Source: a virus. Taken from it: DNA of 56,512 nt. The DNA lies in IMG/VR virus record IMGVR_UViG_3300042868_007173, positions 1 to 56,512 of that record, one strand, 5' to 3'. This document shows, piece by piece, positions 41,855-49,312 of this stretch. The notes beneath the pieces are model-generated. The model saw only the letters and a list, made by a program, of their open reading frames with translations, searched no databases and was not told the DNA's origin. The number at the start of each line of letters is the position of its first letter. The stretch's first letter is position 1. Both the position numbers and the translations under genes were made by a program.

Positions 41855-44260
41855 TTATTGTTGTTGCATTTGTTGTTGTTCCATCATCATTTGTTCTTCC
41901 GGTGACATCTGTTGACCTTGTTGCATCCCCATTTGCTCCTGTTCCATCTGTTGCTGTTGTTGCTGTGCTTGTTGTTCTAAAGCTTGTATCTGTTGTTGAT
42001 TTTGAACTTCAATTGGGACAGTTACATTTTGCAATATTCCATTTACTAGTTGCTGTAATTGCGGCGGAATAGGTATATTAGCTTTAGCAAGATCAAAAAC
42101 TCCTTGTAATATAATTTCTTTTTCTTTAACCAATGACTGCTGTTGAGCCAAAGATGTGTCTGCTTGCATTTTTGCTTGAATACTAGCTTGTTGTGATTGA
42201 GCATTTTGCTCACTATTCATTTGAGCTTTTTCTTGTTCCGTTTTAATGTATCTTTTTTGAGCCTGTCTAAAATACAATTCTCCTAACTCAACATTCTCTC
42301 TTGCGATTCTCATTGCTTTAAATGGATCTAAATATACAATTAATTGAGGGTTAGATGCTATTGCATTGTTCATCATTGCTTGTAAATTTGCTATTTGCAT
42401 ATCACTAGGCAGCATTTTTACTGTAGCAACAAAGTTTCTATCTACAACATCTTTTTCTTTTAATAAATCTCTATATTTCTTAGAACCGTATGTAACACTT
42501 TTATTAATTAAACAAGATATTTTTTTAGCTGTTTCTTCCATTACATAGATATATGCATCATACATATATTCAGTAGCATTATTTGCTAAAATTCTTGAAG
42601 CTTCAATATTTGAAGCAGCAACTCTTGGTTGTGCGGCTTGGTTCATTAAATTAGGATCTTCGCCTAACTCATCTTTTAAAACTTGATAATGGAATTGATA
42701 CAATTGAATTAAAGCTTGTAGTTGAGGAGCAAAACCAGTATTAGCTAATTCAGTAATTGGAACTGGAATTCTATTACCTTCGGCATCTCTACCACGATAA
42801 TAAAGCTTACCCGTTTGTTCCCAAATCTTTTGAACTTCTAATGGCTTTACAGAATCTCCTAATCCTAAATCAAGTTCTTGTAATGCATCTACATCAATTG
42901 AAGCTCCTGCTGGTACCATTTTAGCTACCATTTGCTGTATCTTCAATCTAGCTAAAATCATTTGCTCAATAGGCTCTTCTATTTTTTCAGGTACAGCCAC
43001 ATTACGCATATCGTAAGGGTCGTACATATAAAAGCTATATGAAAATTCTGCGTTTCCTAATTCTTTTGGATCTTGAGGGCGAATCATATTCTTTTTGATA
43101 CCCCACTTAATCATTGTTTGAGTAACTGGACAATATACACCTTCGTATATATTCCATTTTTTCTCTTCTAAATATTCTTGATTTTCGTCTAATTTTTCCG
43201 GTTTACCTTTTCTAATGATTGTGCTACCATTCTTTTTAGTTTTGGTAACAGTATATCCATCAGAATCTAATGTTCTAATTTCAAATTGCACTAAATCAAT
43301 ATTCCATTCATCATAAGGTCTTAACCAAGCAACATTCCAGTCTTGCATCCACTTAATCTTATCTGTTAATTGGTATTCTTTTGATGATTGAGCTAATCTA
43401 AAAATATCTTCTTCTGTTAATGTACCACCAGATGCAACACTATATCTTGCTCTAATTTCACTAACTTTCATTGACAAAATGTGTCCTCTATAAGTAGTAT
43501 CTCTAAAGTCAGGGAAATCAGAATAAGAATAAATTGCATTTTCAGGCCTAATCCATTGAACATGAACTTCCCCTTCTTCATCCATGTATGTATAAGTACA
43601 CACTAAACCAACTTCAGCAGAATCATGTAATAATCTTTGTTTTAAAACATCATTCCAACCATTAGCTTCTAATACATTATTACATCCAATACTATATAAA
43701 ATTTCTTCTGGCAAATGGTTAAATTCCATTATCCATTGATCTAATTCATCTTTATCTTCTGCAACAAATTGATCTTTTGGTATAAGTTCTATACCAGATT
43801 GTTCTTGTAACGCAGCTAAATTTTCTTTATTTCTATATACAAATTCTACTTCATCGGCAGCTGCTTTTTTCATCATTGCTGATGCTGTGTCAGTAGCAAC
43901 TACGCTAATCTTTTCTTTACGACTCATCCATGAACCAACTAATCTTGCAACAATTGTATTACCAATAATAATTGATTTCCAATTAATATTTACAAAGTTA
44001 GCTTTACTATTCATCTCCAAACGATCCATAAACACACTCATGTCTATTTTACCGTTTGCGATTTGTCTGTTTTTTCTAAATCTATTATTTCTTAACCAAA
44101 AATAAGTTTGATTACCGTAAATTGTAGAATATATGCTTTGTGCAACATTTTTACCATATGCATAATCTTTTTTAGATGCTACATCTGTAGTAATTTGAAA
44201 CTTTTTTAAGGCTTCGCCATTGCTATTTGCTGCTGATATGAATAACGGACTATCTGCCAA
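41855..44260 (-). CDS. Portal protein
   Basis: An 801-residue protein following the terminase gene. Its N-terminal part (YFWLRNNRFRKNRQIANGKI, WKSIIIGNTIVARLVGSWMS), central beta part (VHVQWIRPENAIYSYSDFPD) and long helices (QAMMNNAIASNPQLIVYLDP) are typical of the large portals of crAss-like phages. The last about 150 residues are Gln-rich helix (QALEQQAQQQQQQMEQEQMG), encoded mostly by CAA. The dodecameric portal would form the DNA entry and exit ring. It has a dedicated promoter with an inverted repeat in its spacer. Confidence 0.85.
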   Translation of the reverse strand: MADSPLFISAANSNGEALKKFQITTDVASKKDYAYGKNVAQSIYSTIYGNQTYFWLRNNRFRKNRQIANGKIDMSVFMDRLEMNSKANFVNINWKSIIIGNTIVARLVGSWMSRKEKISVVATDTASAMMKKAAADEVEFVYRNKENLAALQEQSGIELIPKDQFVAEDKDELDQWIMEFNHLPEEILYSIGCNNVLEANGWNDVLKQRLLHDSAEVGLVCTYTYMDEEGEVHVQWIRPENAIYSYSDFPDFRDTTYRGHILSMKVSEIRARYSVASGGTLTEEDIFRLAQSSKEYQLTDKIKWMQDWNVAWLRPYDEWNIDLVQFEIRTLDSDGYTVTKTKKNGSTIIRKGKPEKLDENQEYLEEKKWNIYEGVYCPVTQTMIKWGIKKNMIRPQDPKELGNAEFSYSFYMYDPYDMRNVAVPEKIEEPIEQMILARLKIQQMVAKMVPAGASIDVDALQELDLGLGDSVKPLEVQKIWEQTGKLYYRGRDAEGNRIPVPITELANTGFAPQLQALIQLYQFHYQVLKDELGEDPNLMNQAAQPRVAASNIEASRILANNATEYMYDAYIYVMEETAKKISCLINKSVTYGSKKYRDLLKEKDVVDRNFVATVKMLPSDMQIANLQAMMNNAIASNPQLIVYLDPFKAMRIARENVELGELYFRQAQKRYIKTEQEKAQMNSEQNAQSQQASIQAKMQADTSLAQQQSLVKEKEIILQGVFDLAKANIPIPPQLQQLVNGILQNVTVPIEVQNQQQIQALEQQAQQQQQQMEQEQMGMQQGQQMSPEEQMMMEQQQMQQQ

Positions 44261-44278
44261 TGTGATTGTATTTTACGT

Positions 44279-44309
44279 CAAATATACTAAATATTAAGAA
44301 TTTAGTAAA
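44279..44309 (-). promoter_or_regulatory. Portal promoter with inverted repeat in the spacer
   Basis: On the minus strand a TTTA (44306-44309), a 19-base spacer and TATATTTG (44279-44286) approximate the Bacteroidota consensus. The spacer (44287-44305) is exactly filled by an inverted repeat CTAAAT-N7-ATTTAG, a plausible operator. The ATG is 18 bases downstream. Confidence 0.6.
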
Positions 44310-44317
44310 ATTTTTAA

Positions 44318-46366
44318 TTAATTGAACTCTGGCTTATAGCTTCTAACCAATGGTTCTCGTTTAATTTGTTTTTGAACTGGCTCCATAAGACACACTATTA
44401 ACATCAAAAATGACACCGTTTGGTCAAAATCAGTTCTGTTATTTGGATCAAATTTTTTGGCATCCTCTAATAAATTTTCAAAATCTATAGAATCAATATG
44501 GGATTCAAAATACATAATTCCAACATCTGTTTGCTTTGTTAAGCTAAACGGAGTTGTTGGGAAACCTTTATGCCTTTCTGCTAATTCTCTTTTAGAAGGA
44601 TCAATCGTAGAAAGTGGGTAAGAACCTAAATAGCCAACCCTGCCTCTATCTCTAAAATATGATAAATAATCATCACTATTATGCTCATACCAAGCTTGAT
44701 AACCATAAAATTCGGCTGCCAAAAGAACTTGCTCATGCAATGTTTCTTTAATTTGTGGTCTGCCGTACAAATGACCTATTGCCTTACCTGTATTACCCGG
44801 ATCTAATAAATCATATCTTCTACCAATCCAAGCGGATGCTTTTGAACCATATTTACCACCCTGACTATTACTATATCCGTCAATAGCTATCGCTCCATCA
44901 GATACCCTTCCCGGTTTTCTTGTTTTAACATCAAATGTATGCTTGTTTTCTTCGCCCGGTTTGGGGAATTGAGTTATAACCCAATGAAAATCTTCTTCTT
45001 TATCATTAATGTTTCTCCACCTTACGGTTTGGTCAATATCTCTGTAAAAAATGATATGCCTCTTTAATACAGGATTTTCTTTTAAATATTGTTCTCTTGC
45101 TCCTATGTTCATTACATTAAAAATACACTTATCGGAATCTGTGCTAAACGCTTCGTCAATAGTCAATGGTTCTTTTCTAACACGAGCAGACAAAGCTCTT
45201 GGGTTATTTTTAACTGTTTCTCTATCTGCTAAAATTTGGTCTAAAGTCTTATTTTCATCAGGGAAACCAAAGTCGTCAAAGTTTCTAGTTCGTTTAGCAG
45301 ACATAAAAAATCTATAAAGACCGCTTGAAGTTGTCCCATTATCTTGTCTTTTATCTTGATTACTTTCTTCCCATAATAACTTAAATGCATCTTGTACCCC
45401 ATCTTTTTCCGTAGTTAATTTCTCTACTGTTGTAGTGTATAAAGCCTTCCCAATAATTTTACCTTCGTCATCTAGCAAACAATAACGCACAACCTCATGT
45501 CTATCATAAACATTAACCTCTGTGGTTTTACCGCACTCATCTGCTACATATCTATGGAGTTTTTGTCCATCATAAGCAACTGTATCTGCTGATTGGTGGT
45601 CAATGATTGATCCTAATTCATCCTTGTCAACGCTATCTTCTGCTTTCTTACCTCTTACGTTTGTCTTTTGGAATCTCATCTCCGTTTTAGGATTAACACC
45701 CAAAGACATATCATATTCTGGTCTAAAAAACTTAGGAAGCCTTCTGAAAGGATTTACAACCGTCTTAGCAAAGAATTTTTTAGCATCCGAACCTGTTTTA
45801 GACTGAATACCACCATTTGTCATTTTAGTTCTAGTAATGTATTCAGAAACAAATAAGCCAGCCACAAATGATTTACCAAAACGTCTTTTTGTTACTTCAA
45901 GCATCCCCATACATAACGGATCTTGAATGCAATAGTCCATAAAATAGAATTTTTCCAAATCTGGAATACGAAACTTAGGATAACCAATATCAATAGGCCA
46001 CCATTGTAAATATAAATAATGCAATCCTGTTAAATAAGTGGGAGTGCCATTGTTCATGTACCAAAAACCATTCAATCTTCTATCCCACTCTTGTTTCTTG
46101 TATTCTTCTAGTCTTTCATCATAAAATTCGGCTTCGTCATCTTTTTTCTTTTTATCAAATTCATCCCATTTCTTCATTGTATCTTGATACCAATCTGGCA
46201 ATGAAATCCTTTTCCAATATTGGTCTGACTCAATTTCAGATCTTTTATATACGCCCCTAAATTCTACTTGTTTTGTAATTATATTAAACACATAACCTTC
46301 TGGAGGCAAATTGCACTTTAGCCCTTGTATATCTACGACACTTCCGCCTTCAATTTTTTCGTACAT
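44318..46366 (-). CDS. Terminase large subunit
   Basis: A 682-residue DNA-packaging ATPase/nuclease. MLEVTKRRFGKSFVAGLF near residue 160 is the Walker A-like loop, in the KRRxGKS form seen in crAss-like terminases. HRYVADECGKTTEV near 275 supplies Walker B acidic residues (DE). DGAIAIDGYSNSQGGKYGSK near 490 is the RNase H-like nuclease entry with its first acidic residues. The N-terminal 150 residues are an added region with aromatic motifs (NGTPTYLTGLHYLYLQWW). It lies 2 bases from the probable small subunit gene. Confidence 0.9.
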   Translation of the reverse strand: MYEKIEGGSVVDIQGLKCNLPPEGYVFNIITKQVEFRGVYKRSEIESDQYWKRISLPDWYQDTMKKWDEFDKKKKDDEAEFYDERLEEYKKQEWDRRLNGFWYMNNGTPTYLTGLHYLYLQWWPIDIGYPKFRIPDLEKFYFMDYCIQDPLCMGMLEVTKRRFGKSFVAGLFVSEYITRTKMTNGGIQSKTGSDAKKFFAKTVVNPFRRLPKFFRPEYDMSLGVNPKTEMRFQKTNVRGKKAEDSVDKDELGSIIDHQSADTVAYDGQKLHRYVADECGKTTEVNVYDRHEVVRYCLLDDEGKIIGKALYTTTVEKLTTEKDGVQDAFKLLWEESNQDKRQDNGTTSSGLYRFFMSAKRTRNFDDFGFPDENKTLDQILADRETVKNNPRALSARVRKEPLTIDEAFSTDSDKCIFNVMNIGAREQYLKENPVLKRHIIFYRDIDQTVRWRNINDKEEDFHWVITQFPKPGEENKHTFDVKTRKPGRVSDGAIAIDGYSNSQGGKYGSKASAWIGRRYDLLDPGNTGKAIGHLYGRPQIKETLHEQVLLAAEFYGYQAWYEHNSDDYLSYFRDRGRVGYLGSYPLSTIDPSKRELAERHKGFPTTPFSLTKQTDVGIMYFESHIDSIDFENLLEDAKKFDPNNRTDFDQTVSFLMLIVCLMEPVQKQIKREPLVRSYKPEFN

Positions 46367-46368
46367 AA

Positions 46369-46758
46369 TTAATATCTTTTGCCAGCTAATTCACCTACAG
46401 CATCAGCCATATTTTCTGGAGAAAATGGTTTTCTAGTAACTTGAATTTGTTCCTTTTTATCTTCTTTCACTTCTTGGTTAATTCCTGCAAGCACTTCCAA
46501 AGCCTTTATTGATGATGAAATTGTGCCTGCATCCACCCATATTTTCTGAAGCCTTTCAAATGTTTTAATTTTAGGATCATCAATATCAATAGCCGTAAGA
46601 CTTGTTTTATTTAACAATTCAGCCATTTCGTTTGCCTTTCTATTGAGAGCATGATATAATTTCCCTATACCGTCTTGCTCATAATAAGCATTTTTTCCTT
46701 GCAAATACGCAATTTGCTTTTCTAAATCTTTTATTTTAGATTCTAATTCTGCTGACAT
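46369..46758 (-). CDS. Probable small terminase subunit
   Basis: A 129-residue protein. The N-terminal coiled coil (LESKIKDLEKQIAYLQGKNA) is followed by helices and a charged C-terminal tail (KEDKKEQIQVTRKPFSPENM). No clear helix-turn-helix can be read. Its size and its position just before the large terminase suggest the small subunit that recognises DNA. The start overlaps the stop of the upstream gene by one base, so the packaging genes are coupled. Confidence 0.5.
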   Translation of the reverse strand: MSAELESKIKDLEKQIAYLQGKNAYYEQDGIGKLYHALNRKANEMAELLNKTSLTAIDIDDPKIKTFERLQKIWVDAGTISSSIKALEVLAGINQEVKEDKKEQIQVTRKPFSPENMADAVGELAGKRY

Positions 46759-47423
46759 TAATTTAGTTTTTTAGCATCTGAAATATTATAACCAACCAAT
46801 AAATCACCCTTTACTACTTTATCGGTCATTTCATGCTCAACCGAAATCACTTCGTTTCTATCATTACCTTCTGGATAATATCTCAATCTTATAATCTTAC
46901 CTTCTGTTCCGTCATCATTTTGGTAAATAATTTCATAATCGCTTGATATTACAGTACCTACAACATTCCCAGCCAAATCACCACTTGTAACATAAATCTT
47001 ATTTTTAATTAGAGTAGGCTCAACTCCTTGCAAAAAACCTGTGTATGGCTCAAAAATCCTCAATCCAGTAATAAAATTATTCAAAGCGTTCCATGTGGAA
47101 CCTTTTTCGCTTCTCCACATAAAACACTCTTCAATTGGTATTGAGAAATATTGCATATCGGAAGATGCTTCAGCTGTTGGTCTTTGGTAATTAAATATTT
47201 TATAAGTATCATGGGTAGCATTATGATGAATCAATATTTCAGATCCAACAGGTATTCCATCAGCATCAACTACTTCGGCATTAACCGGCTTAACATAACG
47301 CATATTAAAATTATCATATACTCTTTCTAATTTAATCTTTGTGCCATCTTTAAATGTATGGCTGTTTTTGCTTTCTAAATCAACCTTGATGATTACTCTA
47401 TTACTTGGAGCTTTCAATTTCAT
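46758..47423 (-). CDS. GroES-like-fold candidate, first gene of the late operon
   Basis: A 221-residue protein. The start (APSNRVIIKVDLESKNSHTF) resembles the first strand and loop of GroES, and AEVVDADGIPVGSEILIHHN followed by IPIEECFMW resembles the GroES core and end. A second part (GNVVGTVISSDYEIIYQNDD, KVVKGDLLVGYN) has similar strand order, so it may contain two such barrels. There is no mobile-loop hydrophobic tripeptide as clear as in the 90-residue GroES. It could be a chaperone-like assembly factor or an unrelated beta-barrel. The promoter and TTTAATTAAA element lie directly upstream. Confidence 0.45.
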   Translation of the reverse strand: MKLKAPSNRVIIKVDLESKNSHTFKDGTKIKLERVYDNFNMRYVKPVNAEVVDADGIPVGSEILIHHNATHDTYKIFNYQRPTAEASSDMQYFSIPIEECFMWRSEKGSTWNALNNFITGLRIFEPYTGFLQGVEPTLIKNKIYVTSGDLAGNVVGTVISSDYEIIYQNDDGTEGKIIRLRYYPEGNDRNEVISVEHEMTDKVVKGDLLVGYNISDAKKLN

Positions 47424-47433
47424 AATTAATTAA

Positions 47434-47470
47434 TTTAATTAAAATTACACGATTTTTTATATCTACCAAA
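47434..47470 (-). promoter_or_regulatory. Late leftward promoter with TTTAATTAAA element
   Basis: On the minus strand TTTG (47467-47470), a 19-base spacer and TAATTTTA (47440-47447) differ from the Bacteroidota consensus only at the last base. The palindrome TTTAATTAAA (47434-47443) overlaps the -7 element and extends toward the ATG at 47423. Confidence 0.6.
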
Positions 47471-47476
47471 ATTTAT

Positions 47477-47484
47477 TATATTTG
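47477..47484 (+). promoter_or_regulatory. Rightward promoter -7 element for the paralogue island
   Basis: TATATTTG (TAnnTTTG) lies 43 bases before the ATG at 47528. The -33 position holds TTTTTT rather than TTTG. It diverges from the late leftward promoter with about 7 bases between the two sets of elements. Confidence 0.5.
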
Positions 47485-47527
47485 TATTGCCCAAAAAAAA
47501 ATTTATAACAAAAAAAACAATTAAAAA

Positions 47528-47857
47528 ATGGCAAATCATTTATCAGTTTATGTTTATCGTAGAAACCAATACGATTTAACAAACCCTAACGGAACCCCTG
47601 CAACTAACGGTGTATTATTTTCATTACCAACCGTTAATTTACAAGTTCAACCTACTACAGTAGTAGCAAATGGCGTACAAATGAATTCATTGATTCTTAT
47701 GTATCCTAGTGGTCTTAATCAACCTGCTGAAAAATTATATAGCGCTGCATCAGTTGCTACTTTAATTTCAGCAATTAATGGCGGTGGATCTTATACTACA
47801 ACTAGTACAACAACCACAACTGCGGCTCCTTCAACTACCACTACAACAGCAGCTTAA
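47528..47857 (+). CDS. Small virion-type protein with poly-Thr tail, paralogue 1
   Basis: A 109-residue protein. Its 85-residue core (VYVYRRNQYDLTNPNGTPAT, VANGVQMNSLILMYPSGLNQ, ASVATLISAIN) is clearly homologous to the next gene's product: RNQY, NPNGTPA, ANGV-MNS, GLNQ and ASVAT are shared. It ends in a Thr tail (TTTSTTTTTAAPSTTTTTAA). The core size and tail resemble the proteins at 41045 and 41449. Probably abundant and structural, since the two-gene island has its own promoter and a strong terminator and points against the late operon. Confidence 0.7.
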   Translation: MANHLSVYVYRRNQYDLTNPNGTPATNGVLFSLPTVNLQVQPTTVVANGVQMNSLILMYPSGLNQPAEKLYSAASVATLISAINGGGSYTTTSTTTTTAAPSTTTTTAA

Positions 47858-47893
47858 TTCAAAAAATTTAAAAACAATTAAAAACATTAAAAA

Positions 47894-48157
47894 ATGGCAA
47901 GTATAGTATCAATTACAGCATATCAAAGAAACCAATATGCTTTATTAAACCCTAACGGAACTCCTGCATCATCTGGTATTGCTTATGGATTCCCAGTAAA
48001 CACATTTGCGGCTTACCCATGTCCTTCAGGTACAGTAGCTAATGGAGTAACTATGAACTCAATAGTTGAAGTAGCACCTACTGGTTTAAACCAAGTACCC
48101 GTATTATTTTATACGGATGCTTCTGTAGCAACAATTAATGCAGCAGCAAACGCTTAG
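47894..48157 (+). CDS. Small virion-type protein without Thr tail, paralogue 2
   Basis: An 87-residue protein homologous to paralogue 1 across its whole length (YQRNQYALLNPNGTPASSGI, VANGVTMNSIVEVAPTGLNQ, ASVATINAAANA). It ends where the Thr tail of paralogue 1 begins and carries an extra YPCPSG insert. A 36-base AT-rich gap separates the two, and the terminator follows 21 bases after the stop. The pair looks like a tandem duplication after which one copy gained or lost the tail. Confidence 0.7.
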   Translation: MASIVSITAYQRNQYALLNPNGTPASSGIAYGFPVNTFAAYPCPSGTVANGVTMNSIVEVAPTGLNQVPVLFYTDASVATINAAANA

Positions 48158-48177
48158 TCTTAAAAAAAACGTAAATT

Positions 48178-48206
48178 AGCCCCTTTTTAACGAGGGGCTT
48201 TTTTAT
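48178..48206 (+). terminator. Rho-independent terminator of the paralogue island
   Basis: AGCCCC (48178-48183) pairs with GGGGCT (48194-48199) around a 10-base loop, followed by TTTTTTATTTT. The 3' end of a leftward 46-codon gene lies within the same hairpin. Confidence 0.85.
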
Positions 48207-48327
48207 TTTCCTTATGTACTGTTTTTAGGTTTTTGTAAATCCTTTTAGCATCTTCTAATGTTTTGCCAGCACCTGATGCCATGAATACCGATAATCTTCT
48301 TAATTTTTTAGCTGCTTTGTTATTCAT
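48187..48327 (-). CDS. Small basic protein (46 residues)
   Basis: The frame encodes MNNKAAKKLRRLSVFMASGA followed by GKTLEDAKRIYKNLKTVHKE and a basic end (NKKAPR). About a third of the residues are Lys/Arg. GAGKT is a chance P-loop-like string in a protein far too small to be an NTPase. It is the last gene of the leftward replication operon, ending in the hairpin of the neighbouring terminator. Function unknown; nucleic-acid binding is likely from charge. Confidence 0.6.
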   Translation of the reverse strand: MNNKAAKKLRRLSVFMASGAGKTLEDAKRIYKNLKTVHKENKKAPR

Positions 48328-48336
48328 AAATTGAAT

Positions 48337-48459
48337 TTATCTCCCCTGACCCCTGTATTGCTTGGGTTTTGGAGAATGTTTGTTATACGATTTCTTTGCG
48401 CTGCCTGTTTTTCTACTACCAAATGTTACCTTTCTTGAATCTGTTTTAACTTTTGCCAT
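48337..48459 (-). CDS. Small basic protein (40 residues)
   Basis: The frame encodes MAKVKTDSRKVTFGSRKTGS and ends YRGQGR. It is Lys/Arg/Ser/Gly-rich and likely unfolded alone, like the ribosomal-type basic tails seen in several small phage proteins. The ATG is 2 bases from the stop of the winged-helix gene, and the next small basic gene follows 10 bases later. Unknown function; RNA or DNA binding inferred from composition only. Confidence 0.6.
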   Translation of the reverse strand: MAKVKTDSRKVTFGSRKTGSAKKSYNKHSPKPKQYRGQGR

Positions 48460-48460
48460 T

Positions 48461-48733
48461 TTATGTGTTATTTAGGATTAATTGGTACGAATATAAGCCA
48501 TTTTCTAAATAATTTTTATTTAGGGTATGCCTACCAAACTTTTCTTTCCTAAAATCACGCAAGCCTGCCGATACTGATGCTTCTGGAATATGAGTAATAG
48601 CAGAAATTTCACTAAGGGTTCTAAACCTTTGATCTTGCATAAGTTCTTTTAATTTAAAATGATTCTTAGCTAATCTTTTGCCATCTCTTTCATGAACATA
48701 ATCAGTTCCGTCAAATACTAATTCTTGTTGCAT
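48461..48733 (-). CDS. Winged-helix DNA-binding protein
   Basis: A 90-residue protein. Residues about 35-65 (FRTLSEISAITHIPEASVSA, GLRDFRKEKFG) form a helix-turn-helix with a recognition helix rich in Ser/Arg. The following HTLNKNYLENGLYSYQLIL looks like a wing. Similar short proteins are common in phage replication regions, where they probably act as regulators or loaders. It lies 1 base from the next upstream gene, so it is co-expressed with SSB and the primase-helicase. Confidence 0.7.
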   Translation of the reverse strand: MQQELVFDGTDYVHERDGKRLAKNHFKLKELMQDQRFRTLSEISAITHIPEASVSAGLRDFRKEKFGRHTLNKNYLENGLYSYQLILNNT

Positions 48734-48734
48734 A

Positions 48735-48956
48735 TTATTGGGTTTTAAAATACTTTAAATCTATGTCCCCACCGTCCATTTTATTGGGGTAGATGAGTAT
48801 GTCTTTATCGTAAAAGTTCCGCACCATACCATTGTGGTAAAATACGACTTTCCAAACGGTGTTGACTTCTGATCCATAGTCAATCCATGCGATTGCTTTG
48901 CCTCTTCCAAGTGGTGTTTCAACTTCTATAGGATTTAATAATTCGTGAATATACAT
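48735..48956 (-). CDS. Small beta-rich protein of the replication operon
   Basis: A 73-residue protein (MYIHELLNPIEVETPLGRGK, AIAWIDYGSEVNTVWKVVFY) with the strand pattern of a small SH3- or KOW-like barrel. No metal or catalytic motif. It shares its first base with the last base of the SSB stop and lies 1 base from the winged-helix gene. Function unknown; a replication accessory role is suggested by context only. Confidence 0.6.
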   Translation of the reverse strand: MYIHELLNPIEVETPLGRGKAIAWIDYGSEVNTVWKVVFYHNGMVRNFYDKDILIYPNKMDGGDIDLKYFKTQ

Positions 48957-49294
48957 TATGCATTATTTTCTTCTTGTTTACCTGATAAAAGCTGTAAAGA
49001 GGTAACTCTAGCATGCAACTGCGCAATTACTTCTTTTGTCTTATCATTGTTGTAAGTTTTTGCTTCTGGCTTACCTTCCATGTAAATCATTGTACCTTTT
49101 TTTAAGTAGTTAGATACATTTAATTTGTCTGTCCAATAAGCACATGAAACCCATGTAGTTTTATCTACATCTTCACCTTGTTGGTTTTTAAATTTTTCAC
49201 TGTAAGCCATTGAAAAATTAATCACTGTTTTACCATTCACTGTGTTAACTACCGCATCTTGTCCTAATCTTCCGATTACGCTAATTCTGATCAT
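48956..49294 (-). CDS. ssb: Single-stranded DNA-binding protein
   Basis: A 112-residue OB-fold protein. The N-terminus (MIRISVIGRLGQDAVVNTVN) and the core (KTVINFSMAYSEKF, TTWVSCAYWTDKLNVSNYLK, KGTMIYMEGKPEAKTY) follow bacterial SSB: the G-RLGQDA strand, W-CA-W and YL-KG--Y-EG motifs. It ends with a short tail (SGKQEENNA), lacking the DDDIPF-type tip that binds host partners. It lies 18 bases after the primase-helicase gene in the same operon. Confidence 0.9.
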   Translation of the reverse strand: MIRISVIGRLGQDAVVNTVNGKTVINFSMAYSEKFKNQQGEDVDKTTWVSCAYWTDKLNVSNYLKKGTMIYMEGKPEAKTYNNDKTKEVIAQLHARVTSLQLLSGKQEENNA

Positions 49295-49312
49295 TGTGTT
49301 TGTTTTTTATTA

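Noticed and set aside
48187-48327. P-loop NTPase because of the string GAGKT
   Set aside because: The protein has 46 residues, with no Walker B or core fold; the match is chance.
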